Origin: a virus
Direction: 5' to 3' (one strand)
Virus record (IMG/VR): IMGVR_UViG_3300017709_000005
Span: 1-40,882 of that record
DNA: 40,882 bases
The position numbers and the translations under genes were made by a program. Shown here one piece after another: positions 1 through 7,901 of this stretch. The notes under the pieces were generated by a model that saw nothing but the letters and a program-made list of their open reading frames with translations, made no database searches and was not told where the DNA came from. Position 1 is the stretch's first letter. The number at the start of each line of letters is the position of its first letter.

Positions 1-1
1 A

Positions 2-1093
2 TGGAACTATGAAGGATTTATTGACGAATTTGGACAACCAGTATTTAATAACCCAGATCATGATGTATACGGACCCGACGGTGAATTAATTGAGTACGGA
101 ATAATTGATCACTGGAATAACGAAGCTGACGGATTAAAATCAGATCAAGATGGTTTAAATGAATTTTACCGACAGTTTCCAAGAACAGAAGAACACGCTT
201 TCAGAGATGAAGCTAAAAACAGTATATTTAATTTAGTTAAAATATACGAACAAATAGATTATAATGAAGGAATTAGAAATAGCTCTGTAGTTAACACAGG
301 TAATTTTCAATGGGAAAATGGTGTAAAAGATTCTAAAGTAGTTTTTTATCCTGACCCAAAAGGTAGGTTTAATATTAGTTGGACTCCACCGCATAACCTT
401 CAAAACAGAATAATAACTAAGAACGGAGTTAAATATCCTGGAAACGAGCACATGGGTGCTTTTGGATGTGATAGCTATGATATTAGTGGAACAGTAGATG
501 GTAAAGGATCTAAAGGGGCTTTGCACGGATTAACAAAGTTTTCTATGGAAGACGCGCCGCCTAACCATATGTTTCTAGAGTATATTGCAAGACCACAAAC
601 CGCTGAAATATTTTTTGAAGACGTATTGATGGCCTTAGTTTTTTATGGTATGCCAATACTAGCAGAAAACAATAAACCAAGATTACTTTATTATCTAAAG
701 CGAAGAGGCTATAGAGGGTTTAGTATGAATAGACCTGATAAAGTTTGGAATAAGCTTTCTGTGGCAGAAAAAGAAGTAGGTGGTATACCTAACTCTAGCG
801 AAGACATTAAGCAAGCTCATGCTGCTGCGATAGAAATGTATATACAAAGCCATGTTGGTCACTTGGGTGATGGTACTTATGGTAACGTATACTTTAACCA
901 AACGTTAAACGAATGGAGTAGGTTTGATATAAATAAACGTACGAAGTTTGATGCCGCTATAAGTTCTGGTTTAGCTATAATGGCTTGCAATAGACACTTA
1001 TATAGACCTCACGCTGAAATAAAAAAGCCAGCGTTAAATTTAAACATTGCAAAGTATACTAACAATGGTAATACATCTAAATTAATAAAATAA
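2..1093 (+). CDS. terL: Terminase large subunit, C-terminal part (cut by window edge)
   Basis: Packaging ATPase/nuclease that translocates and cuts phage DNA at the portal. The reading frame is open from base 2, so the window holds only the C-terminal part; the first ATG in this frame (452) is internal and not the start. The segment has a typical end-of-ATPase stretch (FYRQFPRTEEHAF), then an RNase H-like nuclease region. Candidate acidic metal ligands are the Asp residues in FGCDSYD, the Glu in PILAENN and the Asp in FDAAISSGLA near the end. The following portal gene starts 3 bases after the stop, the usual terminase-portal order. The nuclease assignment rests on motif spacing and context. 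The ATPase Walker motifs lie outside the window. Confidence 0.88.
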   Translation, partial: WNYEGFIDEFGQPVFNNPDHDVYGPDGELIEYGIIDHWNNEADGLKSDQDGLNEFYRQFPRTEEHAFRDEAKNSIFNLVKIYEQIDYNEGIRNSSVVNTGNFQWENGVKDSKVVFYPDPKGRFNISWTPPHNLQNRIITKNGVKYPGNEHMGAFGCDSYDISGTVDGKGSKGALHGLTKFSMEDAPPNHMFLEYIARPQTAEIFFEDVLMALVFYGMPILAENNKPRLLYYLKRRGYRGFSMNRPDKVWNKLSVAEKEVGGIPNSSEDIKQAHAAAIEMYIQSHVGHLGDGTYGNVYFNQTLNEWSRFDINKRTKFDAAISSGLAIMACNRHLYRPHAEIKKPALNLNIAKYTNNGNTSKLIK

Positions 1094-1095
1094 GT

Positions 1096-3513
1096 ATGGC
1101 AGAGTCTGTTATAAAGAATTATTTTCCAAGTCAAACCGTAAGTGATGCTGAAAAGCTTAGTTATGATTACGGTTTAAAAGTTGCAAAAGCTATAGAACAA
1201 GAGTGGTTTAATGGCGATAAAATAACTAGCAAGTATAGAAATAGTCTAAATGATTTTCACAGGCTAAGGCTTTATGCTAGAGGAGAGCAATCAATACAAA
1301 AGTATAAAGATGAGTTATCTATAAATGGAGACTTGTCTTACTTGAATTTAGACTGGAGCCCAGTTCCTATTATACCTAAGTTTGTTGATATTGTAGTAAA
1401 TGGTATAGCTGAAAGAACTTACGATATAAAAGCTTACTCACAAGATCCTAATGGAGTTGCAAAAAGAACTAGATACATGGAGTCAATTATGGACGATATG
1501 GAGTTTAAAGATTTAAACGATTTAGTTTCAACTCAATTTAACTTAGACTTAAGAGAAAGTGAAGAGCCTGTTTTACCTCAAACAATTGAAGAGCTACAGC
1601 TTCACATGCAGCTTAGCTACAAGCAAGCAGTAGAGTTGGCTGAAGAACAAGCTCTAAATGTTTTACTAGATGGTAACAAATACGAATTAACTAAAAAAAG
1701 ATTTTTCTACGATTTAACTGTTTTAGGTATTGGTGCTGTAAAAAATAACTTTTCAACATCTGAAGGAATAACAATAGATTACGTAGATCCAGCTGATCTT
1801 GTATACTCATATACAGATTCGCCTTATTTTGATGATATATATTATGTTGGAGAAGTTAAGTCAATACCAATAAACGAACTTGTAAAACAGTTTCCACATC
1901 TAGACCAGGAAGAAATAGAAGATATAGCTAAAAATTCTAGTTATTACAGAAGCAATAATCAAGGAAGATATAGCACAGACAAGGACGATAATAATAAGGT
2001 TCAAGTTTTGTATTTTAACTTTAAAACTTTCATGAACGAAGTATATAAAGTTAAGCAGGTTGGATCTGGAGCTGAAAAAGCTATAGAGCGAGACGACACG
2101 TTTAATCCTCCTAATGAAGCTGAAGACTACTACAAGCTGCAGAGAGCTGTTGAAGTGTTATACGAAGGAGTTTTAATACTAGGGACTAATAAGCTCGTTA
2201 AGTGGGAAATGGCTAGAAACATGATGAGGCCAAAAAGCGACTTTACTAAAGTTAAAATGAATTATTCTATTGTAGCGCCTAGAATGTACAATGGTAAAAT
2301 AGAATCACTAGTTAAGCGTATTACAGGTTTTGCTGATATGATTCAGCTTACTCATTTAAAATTACAACAAGTAATGTCAAGACTTGTTCCGGATGGCGTT
2401 TACTTAGATGCGGACGGTTTAGCTGAAATAGATTTAGGTAACGGTACAAATTATAATCCACAGGAAGCTTTAAATATGTTTTTCCAAACAGGTTCTGTTA
2501 TTGGTAGATCATTTACTTCTGAAGGAGACGTGAATCCTGGCAAAGTGCCTATTCAAGAAATACAGTCAAGCTCTGGCGGGCAAAAAATGCAAAGTCTTAT
2601 ACAGACTTACAATTACTATTTGCAGATGATACGCGATGTCACCGGTCTAAATGAAGCTAGAGATGGTAGCATGCCAGATAAAAACGCTTTAGTCGGTGTT
2701 CAAAAGCTTGCTGCAGCAAATAGCAACACCGCAACAAGACATATATTACAAGCTGGTTTATTTTTAACAGCTGACACCTGCGAGTGTTTATCGCTTAGAA
2801 TATCTGATGTATTAGAGTACTCTCCAACAAAAGATGCTTTCGTGCAAGCTATTGGAGCACATAATGTAGCTACGTTAGAAGAACTTGAAGAACTGCATAT
2901 GTATGATTTTGGTATATTTTTAGAGTTAATGCCAGATGAAGAAGAGAAAGCAAAGCTGGAAAACAATATTCAAATGGCGTTACAGCAACAGAATATAGAA
3001 CTAGAGGACGCTATTGATCTTAGAGAAATAAGAAACATAAAACTTGCTAATCAACTTCTTAAAATACGTAGAAAGAAAAAGCAAGAAAGAGATAGAGCTT
3101 TGCAATTAGAAAACATACAGGCTCAAACTGAATCTAATGCTCAAGCGGCTCAACAAGCAGCTCAAGTAGAAGTGCAAAAAGAACAAGCACTTACTCAAAG
3201 CAAGATGCAACTAGAAAGTCACAAAGCACAACTTGAGGCTCAAAAAATGCAACAAGAAATAGAAGCTAAAAAACAATTAATGGAAGTTGAGTTTTCCTAC
3301 AACATGCAGCTAAGAAAAGCTGACTCTGACAATTTGACTCAAAAGGAAAGAACAAAAGAAGATCGTAAGGACGAAAGAACTAAAATACAAGCTTCACAGC
3401 AGTCAGAGCTTATAGATCAAAGAAATAAAGGTAAAGCACCTAAAAACTTTGAGTCTGCAGGTAATGATAGTACTGGAAGTGGATTTGACTTAGAAGCGTT
3501 TACGCCTAGGTAG
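1096..3513 (+). CDS. Portal (head-tail connector) protein
   Basis: Dodecameric ring at the capsid vertex through which DNA is packaged and ejected. The 805-residue length fits large podovirus portals. Sequence support: a mixed alpha/beta N-terminal half, a central region around residues 430-550 rich in Asn/Gln, and a long charged, Gln/Glu/Lys-rich C-terminal helix (about residues 630-770) that would form the coiled-coil barrel or crown. It lies directly after the terminase (3-base gap) and before a scaffold-like acidic protein and the capsid protein. The C-terminus carries FESAGNDS at residues 785-792, a peptide that recurs near the N-terminus of the next protein. I assigned it from position, length and the helical barrel-like tail, not from catalytic residues. 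Confidence 0.85.
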   Translation: MAESVIKNYFPSQTVSDAEKLSYDYGLKVAKAIEQEWFNGDKITSKYRNSLNDFHRLRLYARGEQSIQKYKDELSINGDLSYLNLDWSPVPIIPKFVDIVVNGIAERTYDIKAYSQDPNGVAKRTRYMESIMDDMEFKDLNDLVSTQFNLDLRESEEPVLPQTIEELQLHMQLSYKQAVELAEEQALNVLLDGNKYELTKKRFFYDLTVLGIGAVKNNFSTSEGITIDYVDPADLVYSYTDSPYFDDIYYVGEVKSIPINELVKQFPHLDQEEIEDIAKNSSYYRSNNQGRYSTDKDDNNKVQVLYFNFKTFMNEVYKVKQVGSGAEKAIERDDTFNPPNEAEDYYKLQRAVEVLYEGVLILGTNKLVKWEMARNMMRPKSDFTKVKMNYSIVAPRMYNGKIESLVKRITGFADMIQLTHLKLQQVMSRLVPDGVYLDADGLAEIDLGNGTNYNPQEALNMFFQTGSVIGRSFTSEGDVNPGKVPIQEIQSSSGGQKMQSLIQTYNYYLQMIRDVTGLNEARDGSMPDKNALVGVQKLAAANSNTATRHILQAGLFLTADTCECLSLRISDVLEYSPTKDAFVQAIGAHNVATLEELEELHMYDFGIFLELMPDEEEKAKLENNIQMALQQQNIELEDAIDLREIRNIKLANQLLKIRRKKKQERDRALQLENIQAQTESNAQAAQQAAQVEVQKEQALTQSKMQLESHKAQLEAQKMQQEIEAKKQLMEVEFSYNMQLRKADSDNLTQKERTKEDRKDERTKIQASQQSELIDQRNKGKAPKNFESAGNDSTGSGFDLEAFTPR

Positions 3514-3539
3514 ATTTATTAATTATTTTATATTATATT

Positions 3540-4700
3540 ATGGAAGAAAATGAAAACGTAGTTGAAGAAACTACACAAGAAACAAACAAGGTTGATGAAA
3601 GTAAATTTGAAAGCGCTGGAGATGACAGCGTTGCTAAAGTTGACTTAAGTACACCTGTAGAAACTGAAACCGATGAAAAAGACCAAGCTGAAGATGATGG
3701 AGTTGACAACACAGGAGTGGTTGGAAGCGATGAAGCTACCGAGCCCGCACAGGAACAAAAAGAAGTACAGGAGGAAAACGAAACACAAGAACCTCCAGTA
3801 TTAGAAGAAGTTGTTGACGAAGAGATTGAAGAAGTTGTTGAGCAGGTTGAAGAAGCTATAGCTCAATCAGAAGCCACTGGAAAACCATTACCAGAAAACG
3901 TCCAAAAGTTAGTTGACTTTATGGAGGAAACTGGTGGTGATATAAACGACTATGTTAGACTCAATAAAGATTACAGCCAAGCAGATGGCGATGAAGTTTT
4001 AAGAGAATACTATAGATTAACTAAACCTCATCTTGACGTAGAAGAAAGATCGTTTTTATTAAATGAAAACTTTTCTTTTGATGAAGACGTAGATGATGAA
4101 GTAGACATAAGAAAAAAGAAAATCGCTTACAAAGAGCAAGTTGCCGAAGCGAAAGCCTATTTAGACGGGCAAAAGTCTAAGTATTACGATGAGATTAAAG
4201 CTGGTTCAAAGCTAACTGTAGAACAACAGAAAGCCGTGGATTTCTTTAATCGATATAACAAGGAATCAGAAGCTAGTGAAGCACTGCAATCTAAGTTTCT
4301 TAAAAAGACTGATTCAGTCTTTACCAATAAGTTCAAAGGTTTTGAATATAATGTTGGTGACAAGAAATATAGATTTAATGTAAAAGATGCTACAAAGGTT
4401 AAAGAGACCCAAAGCGACATTAACAACTTTGTCAAAAAGTTTTTGAACGAAGACGGAACAATGTCAGATGCTAAAGGTTATCATAAGGCTTTGTACTCGG
4501 CAATGAACTCTGATGCTATAGCTCAACATTTCTACGAGCAAGGTAAGGCTGACGCTTTAAAGAAAAGTGTTGCTAAGTCTAAAAACGTAGATATGACGCC
4601 ACGTCAAAATCACAATGAGTTTGAGGCTGGTGGAATAAAAGTTAAGGTGTTAGGAAACGACTCTTCTGATTTTAAGTTTAAAATTAAAAACAGAAAATAA
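3540..4700 (+). CDS. Probable capsid scaffolding protein
   Basis: 386 residues lying between portal and major capsid genes, where podoviruses keep the scaffold. The first 130 residues are extremely acidic (long Glu/Asp/Val/Gln-rich low-complexity stretch), the middle is charged and helical, and the C-terminal 40 residues are Lys-rich with the pattern FKFKIKNRK. An acidic, disordered N-terminus with a basic C-terminal helix that binds the capsid shell is typical of phage scaffolds. Residues 23-30 read FESAGDDS, nearly the same as the portal C-terminus, which may be a shared docking or processing signal. The leader upstream of the start is almost pure A/T with no Shine-Dalgarno. The function is inferred from composition and place. 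Confidence 0.72.
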   Translation: MEENENVVEETTQETNKVDESKFESAGDDSVAKVDLSTPVETETDEKDQAEDDGVDNTGVVGSDEATEPAQEQKEVQEENETQEPPVLEEVVDEEIEEVVEQVEEAIAQSEATGKPLPENVQKLVDFMEETGGDINDYVRLNKDYSQADGDEVLREYYRLTKPHLDVEERSFLLNENFSFDEDVDDEVDIRKKKIAYKEQVAEAKAYLDGQKSKYYDEIKAGSKLTVEQQKAVDFFNRYNKESEASEALQSKFLKKTDSVFTNKFKGFEYNVGDKKYRFNVKDATKVKETQSDINNFVKKFLNEDGTMSDAKGYHKALYSAMNSDAIAQHFYEQGKADALKKSVAKSKNVDMTPRQNHNEFEAGGIKVKVLGNDSSDFKFKIKNRK

Positions 4701-4728
4701 TTTATTAACCCATTTAAAACTATAAAAA

Positions 4729-6228
4729 ATGGCAATTTCAAATCCAGGCGCTGGTCACTCCGGCGTCACAGGTAGCTTGAATAGTGTAGCAGCTTCACAA
4801 AAAGCGCTATTATCTTCAAACTACATTGACTTTACTGCATCAGGCACAGAAGGCTGGGCTCAGCAGTATTTACCAGACCTAATGGAAAAAGAGGCTGAAG
4901 TATTCGGTAACAGAACTATTTCAGGATTCTTATCTCAAGTAGGTGCTGAAGAAGCGATGACTTCTGACCAAGTTATTTGGTCTGAGCAAGGTCGTTTACA
5001 CTTATCTTACACAGGTACTATCAATAACACGACAGGTGTGTTTGCTTGTCTAAAAGATATTGACGGCAACGATTTAACTACTACTCACGGTGTTCGTATT
5101 AACGACATAGTTGTTGTAGCTACAGCTGAGGGTGTTATCAAATGTCTATGTACAGCTGTTTCAGGTGCTGATATTACATTGTTACCTTACGAGCAAGCTA
5201 ACATCGATGATGCTAGTGCTTTCGGTACAGGTACTTCTAATGCTGCTACTATCTTAGTTATCGGTTCTGAATTTGGTAAAGGTAAGCAAGGGCAAGGCGC
5301 TACAACTGCAACTGTAAATAACGGTTTCGGAGCTGTAGAACCTACTCACAAGTCTTTTACAAACAAGCCGATTATCTTAAAAGATTACTACGAAATCAAC
5401 GGATCTGATGTATCTCAAATTGGTTGGGTAGAAATCTCTGGAGAAGATGGACAGAACGGTTACTTATGGTATCTAAAAGCTGAAGGCGAAACTCGCTCTC
5501 GTTTTTCTGATTACCTAGAAATGAGCATGCTAGAAGCTGTTAAAGGTATTCCTGGAAACTCAACTGCAGAAGGTACTATCCGTACTGCTGGTGACACTTT
5601 CGGTACTGAAGGTTTATTCGCTGCTATTGAAGATAGAGGTAACATTACAACTGGTATTACTGGTGTTAACGCTGCTACTGATTTAGCTGAGTTTGACGCT
5701 ATCTTAGCAGAGTTTGACAAGCAAGGTGCTATTGAAGAAAACATGATGTTCGTTAACCGTGCTTCTAGCTTGGCTATCGACGATATGTTAGCTTCTATGA
5801 ACTCTTACGGTGCTGGTGGTACTTCTTACGGAGTATTTAACAACTCTGAAGATATGGCTTTAAACTTAGGTTTCTCTGGATTCCGTAGAGGTTCTTATGA
5901 TTTCTACAAATCAGATATGAGATACTTAAATGACAAATCTACTCGTGGATCTATCAACGATAGAGCTGCAGGCTTTGGTATCCGTGGGGTTATTATCCCA
6001 GCTGGTGTGTCTACTGTATACGACCAAACATTAGGAAAAAATCTTAAACGTCCGTTCTTACACGTACGTTATAGAGCTTCTCAAATGGACGATAGAAGAA
6101 TGAAAACTTGGATTACTGGATCTATTGGCGGAAACGTTACTTCTGATCTTGATGCAATGCAAGTTAACTATTTATCTGAAAGATGTTTAGTTGTACAAGG
6201 TGCTAACAACTTCATGTTAATGAAGTAA
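4729..6228 (+). CDS. Major capsid protein
   Basis: 499 residues, the expected size for an HK97-fold shell protein. The N-terminal region (TEGWAQQYLPDLMEKEAEVF, then an SQVGAEEA stretch) and the C-terminal beta-rich part with HVRYRASQMDDRR fit marine phage capsid proteins as I know them, though there is no single diagnostic motif. Strong support comes from context: it follows a portal and a scaffold and is followed at once by a UUCG-loop intrinsic terminator. Its codon use differs from the neighbours: many Arg codons are CGT or CGC and many Asn, Phe, Ile and Tyr codons end in C, whereas the rest of the window uses AGA and T/A endings. That is the usual mark of a very highly expressed gene. Confidence 0.87.
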   Translation: MAISNPGAGHSGVTGSLNSVAASQKALLSSNYIDFTASGTEGWAQQYLPDLMEKEAEVFGNRTISGFLSQVGAEEAMTSDQVIWSEQGRLHLSYTGTINNTTGVFACLKDIDGNDLTTTHGVRINDIVVVATAEGVIKCLCTAVSGADITLLPYEQANIDDASAFGTGTSNAATILVIGSEFGKGKQGQGATTATVNNGFGAVEPTHKSFTNKPIILKDYYEINGSDVSQIGWVEISGEDGQNGYLWYLKAEGETRSRFSDYLEMSMLEAVKGIPGNSTAEGTIRTAGDTFGTEGLFAAIEDRGNITTGITGVNAATDLAEFDAILAEFDKQGAIEENMMFVNRASSLAIDDMLASMNSYGAGGTSYGVFNNSEDMALNLGFSGFRRGSYDFYKSDMRYLNDKSTRGSINDRAAGFGIRGVIIPAGVSTVYDQTLGKNLKRPFLHVRYRASQMDDRRMKTWITGSIGGNVTSDLDAMQVNYLSERCLVVQGANNFMLMK

Positions 6229-6241
6229 GCATATTATTAGG

Positions 6242-6270
6242 TCGGGGCTTCGGCCCCGATCTTTTTTTTT
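6242..6270 (+). terminator. Intrinsic terminator after the capsid gene
   Basis: A perfect 7-bp stem, TCGGGGC (6242-6248) with GCCCCGA (6253-6259), is closed by a TTCG loop in the extra-stable C-UUCG-G context and followed by TC and nine T residues (6262-6270). It starts 14 bases after the capsid stop and is strikingly GC-rich in an AT-rich genome. It should end or reduce transcripts past the capsid gene. Confidence 0.9.
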
Positions 6271-6291
6271 AATTTTTTATTATATTATATC

Positions 6292-7119
6292 ATGGCAAAA
6301 AAACAAACAAACAAGGCTAGTGTAGCGCCTGAAGTAAAAGCTACCAATGAAATGCAAGAGGTTGTTATTGAAAAACCTAAAAAGCAAGTTAAACCAAGTT
6401 GGGAAGTAAAAGATAGAGTTTATTATTTGAAAAACAATAAAACTGCTTTGTCTTATTCTATGAAGTCTTCTGGAATATATTATTTTGACGAAGAAAAAGG
6501 TTACGAAAGAGAGCTTAAGTACTGTGAAAATCAAAGAACGACTTTTGTTGACGAAATGCAAGGTGATCAAAGATTATCACATATTATTTTTAGAAACGGA
6601 GCTCTTTATGTTCCAAGAGAAAAAGTAACTTTGCAAAAATTACTTTCGTTATACCACCCGATGAGAGACAAGCTTTTTTACGAGCACAAACCTCAAGAGG
6701 TTGCTGCTAGTGAGCTTGACTATCTAGAAATGGAAGCTGACGCTTTAGTACTAGCAAGAACGCTAGATATTGATAAGATGGAAGCTATTATGAGAGTAGA
6801 AGTAGGTTCTAAAGTATCAGAGATGAGTTCTAAAGAGCTTAAACGTGACTGCTTGCTATTTGCAAGAAAAAATCCTGAGTTATTCTTAGAGCTAGTCGAA
6901 GACGACAACGTAGAGCTTAGAAACTTTGGTATAAAAGCTACAGAGCTTGGTATTATTAAACTTTCATCAGATCAAAGAACTTTTACATGGGGTTCTAACG
7001 ATAGAAAGCTAATGACAATTCCGTTTGATGAGCACCCATATTCTGCTTTAGCCGCATGGTTTAAAACAGACGAAGGTATGGAGATATATTCAAACATAGA
7101 AAAACAACTAAGCATGTAA
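6292..7119 (+). CDS. Unknown virion-region protein, 275 residues
   Basis: No function is recognised with certainty. The first 30 residues are Lys/Thr/Ala-rich and probably disordered. The rest is a compact alpha/beta protein with KDRVYYLKNNKTALSYS, then a segment around residues 80-125 (DEMQGDQRLSHIIFRNGALYV, HP) and an acidic helical middle containing ELKRDCLLFARKNPELFLEL. This last pattern resembles uncharacterised proteins that I associate with marine phage structural modules. The gene sits alone between two UUCG-loop hairpins, directly after the capsid gene, so it may be a head-completion, decoration or assembly protein made in a controlled ratio to the capsid protein. The start follows an A/T-only leader very like the one before the scaffold gene. 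Confidence 0.6.
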   Translation: MAKKQTNKASVAPEVKATNEMQEVVIEKPKKQVKPSWEVKDRVYYLKNNKTALSYSMKSSGIYYFDEEKGYERELKYCENQRTTFVDEMQGDQRLSHIIFRNGALYVPREKVTLQKLLSLYHPMRDKLFYEHKPQEVAASELDYLEMEADALVLARTLDIDKMEAIMRVEVGSKVSEMSSKELKRDCLLFARKNPELFLELVEDDNVELRNFGIKATELGIIKLSSDQRTFTWGSNDRKLMTIPFDEHPYSALAAWFKTDEGMEIYSNIEKQLSM

Positions 7120-7133
7120 TTACCCTATAGTAG

Positions 7134-7159
7134 AGCAGCCACTCTTCGGGGTGGTTGCT
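7134..7159 (+). promoter_or_regulatory. Strong UUCG-loop hairpin between genes
   Basis: AGCAGCCACTC (7134-7144) pairs with GGGTGGTTGCT (7149-7159) around a TTCG loop, an 11-bp stem with two G-T wobbles. Unlike the hairpin after the capsid gene it has no T run (TAACTATAAAA follows). It is therefore more likely an RNA 3'-end stabiliser, a processing site or a weak terminator than a full intrinsic terminator. The next gene starts 21 bases downstream. Confidence 0.7.
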
Positions 7160-7180
7160 TAACTATAAAAATAAAACATA

Positions 7181-7897
7181 ATGGCAGTAAGTGTAGACAC
7201 AGTATATCAAACAGTATTGGCGCTAGCCAACAAAGAGCAAGGAGGATACATAACTCCTCAAGAATTTAACTTATTTGCTAATCATGCTCAATCAGAAATA
7301 TTTGAGCAATACTTTTACGATCTTAATCAATTTAAAAGAGGTAGAGGCAGTGACGATAATGAGTCTGATATGGTTTCTTTGCTAGAAGATAAAATAGCTA
7401 TATTTAGCTCAATATCAACGCTTTCAAATCAAGATCCAAACGCAAGCAACTCAAAGTTTACATTACCTAGTAGTTTTTATAGACTAATAGACGTCAGAAC
7501 TGGATCTAGCCATAGCAACGTTCAAGTAAATAAACTTTCAAGAAAAGACTTTTGGGAATACAATCAAGGCCCACTTACTAAAGGAACCTTAAGTAGACCT
7601 AACTGCTACCTTCATCAAGATGGAGTAATTTGGGTAAATCCTGATGGAATAGAAAAAATACACGCAAACTACATTAGAAAGCCAAAAACTCCTAAGTGGA
7701 CATATGTTGTTGTAAATGAAAAAGCTTTATGGAACCCTATGGCTTCAGACAAGCAAGACTTTGAGCTTCACTCCTCAGAGCAGCATAACTTGGTTGTTAA
7801 GATACTAAAGCTTGCGGGTGTTTCTATAAAAGACTACAACTTAGCTCAAGCTGCAGGTCAAAACGACGTTCAAAATATTCAACAACAAAAATCTTAA
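7181..7897 (+). CDS. Probable head-tail connector / ring (adaptor) protein
   Basis: 238 residues. The helical N-terminus (QGGYITPQEFNLFANHAQ and following) is the kind of opening seen in adaptor or ring proteins that dock under the portal in short-tailed phages, including T7 gp11-type and crAss-like ring proteins. The middle is beta-rich with LPSSFYRLIDV, then a YIRKPKTPKW stretch and a closing helix with DFELHSSEQHNLVVKILKLAG. It sits between capsid and nozzle-like genes with a 4-base gap to the next gene, as expected for a connector. The assignment rests on context plus remembered family patterns and could be tested by structure prediction. Confidence 0.6.
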   Translation: MAVSVDTVYQTVLALANKEQGGYITPQEFNLFANHAQSEIFEQYFYDLNQFKRGRGSDDNESDMVSLLEDKIAIFSSISTLSNQDPNASNSKFTLPSSFYRLIDVRTGSSHSNVQVNKLSRKDFWEYNQGPLTKGTLSRPNCYLHQDGVIWVNPDGIEKIHANYIRKPKTPKWTYVVVNEKALWNPMASDKQDFELHSSEQHNLVVKILKLAGVSIKDYNLAQAAGQNDVQNIQQQKS

Positions 7898-7901
7898 GTA
7901 A

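Noticed and set aside
233-526. Reverse-strand ORFs here and at many other places (for example 9518-9919, 13290-13562, 19014-19304, 36011-36268)
   Set aside because: All overlap long, intact forward genes in a strictly one-direction operon. Their translations are low-complexity or Ser/Leu-rich shadows with no recognisable domain.
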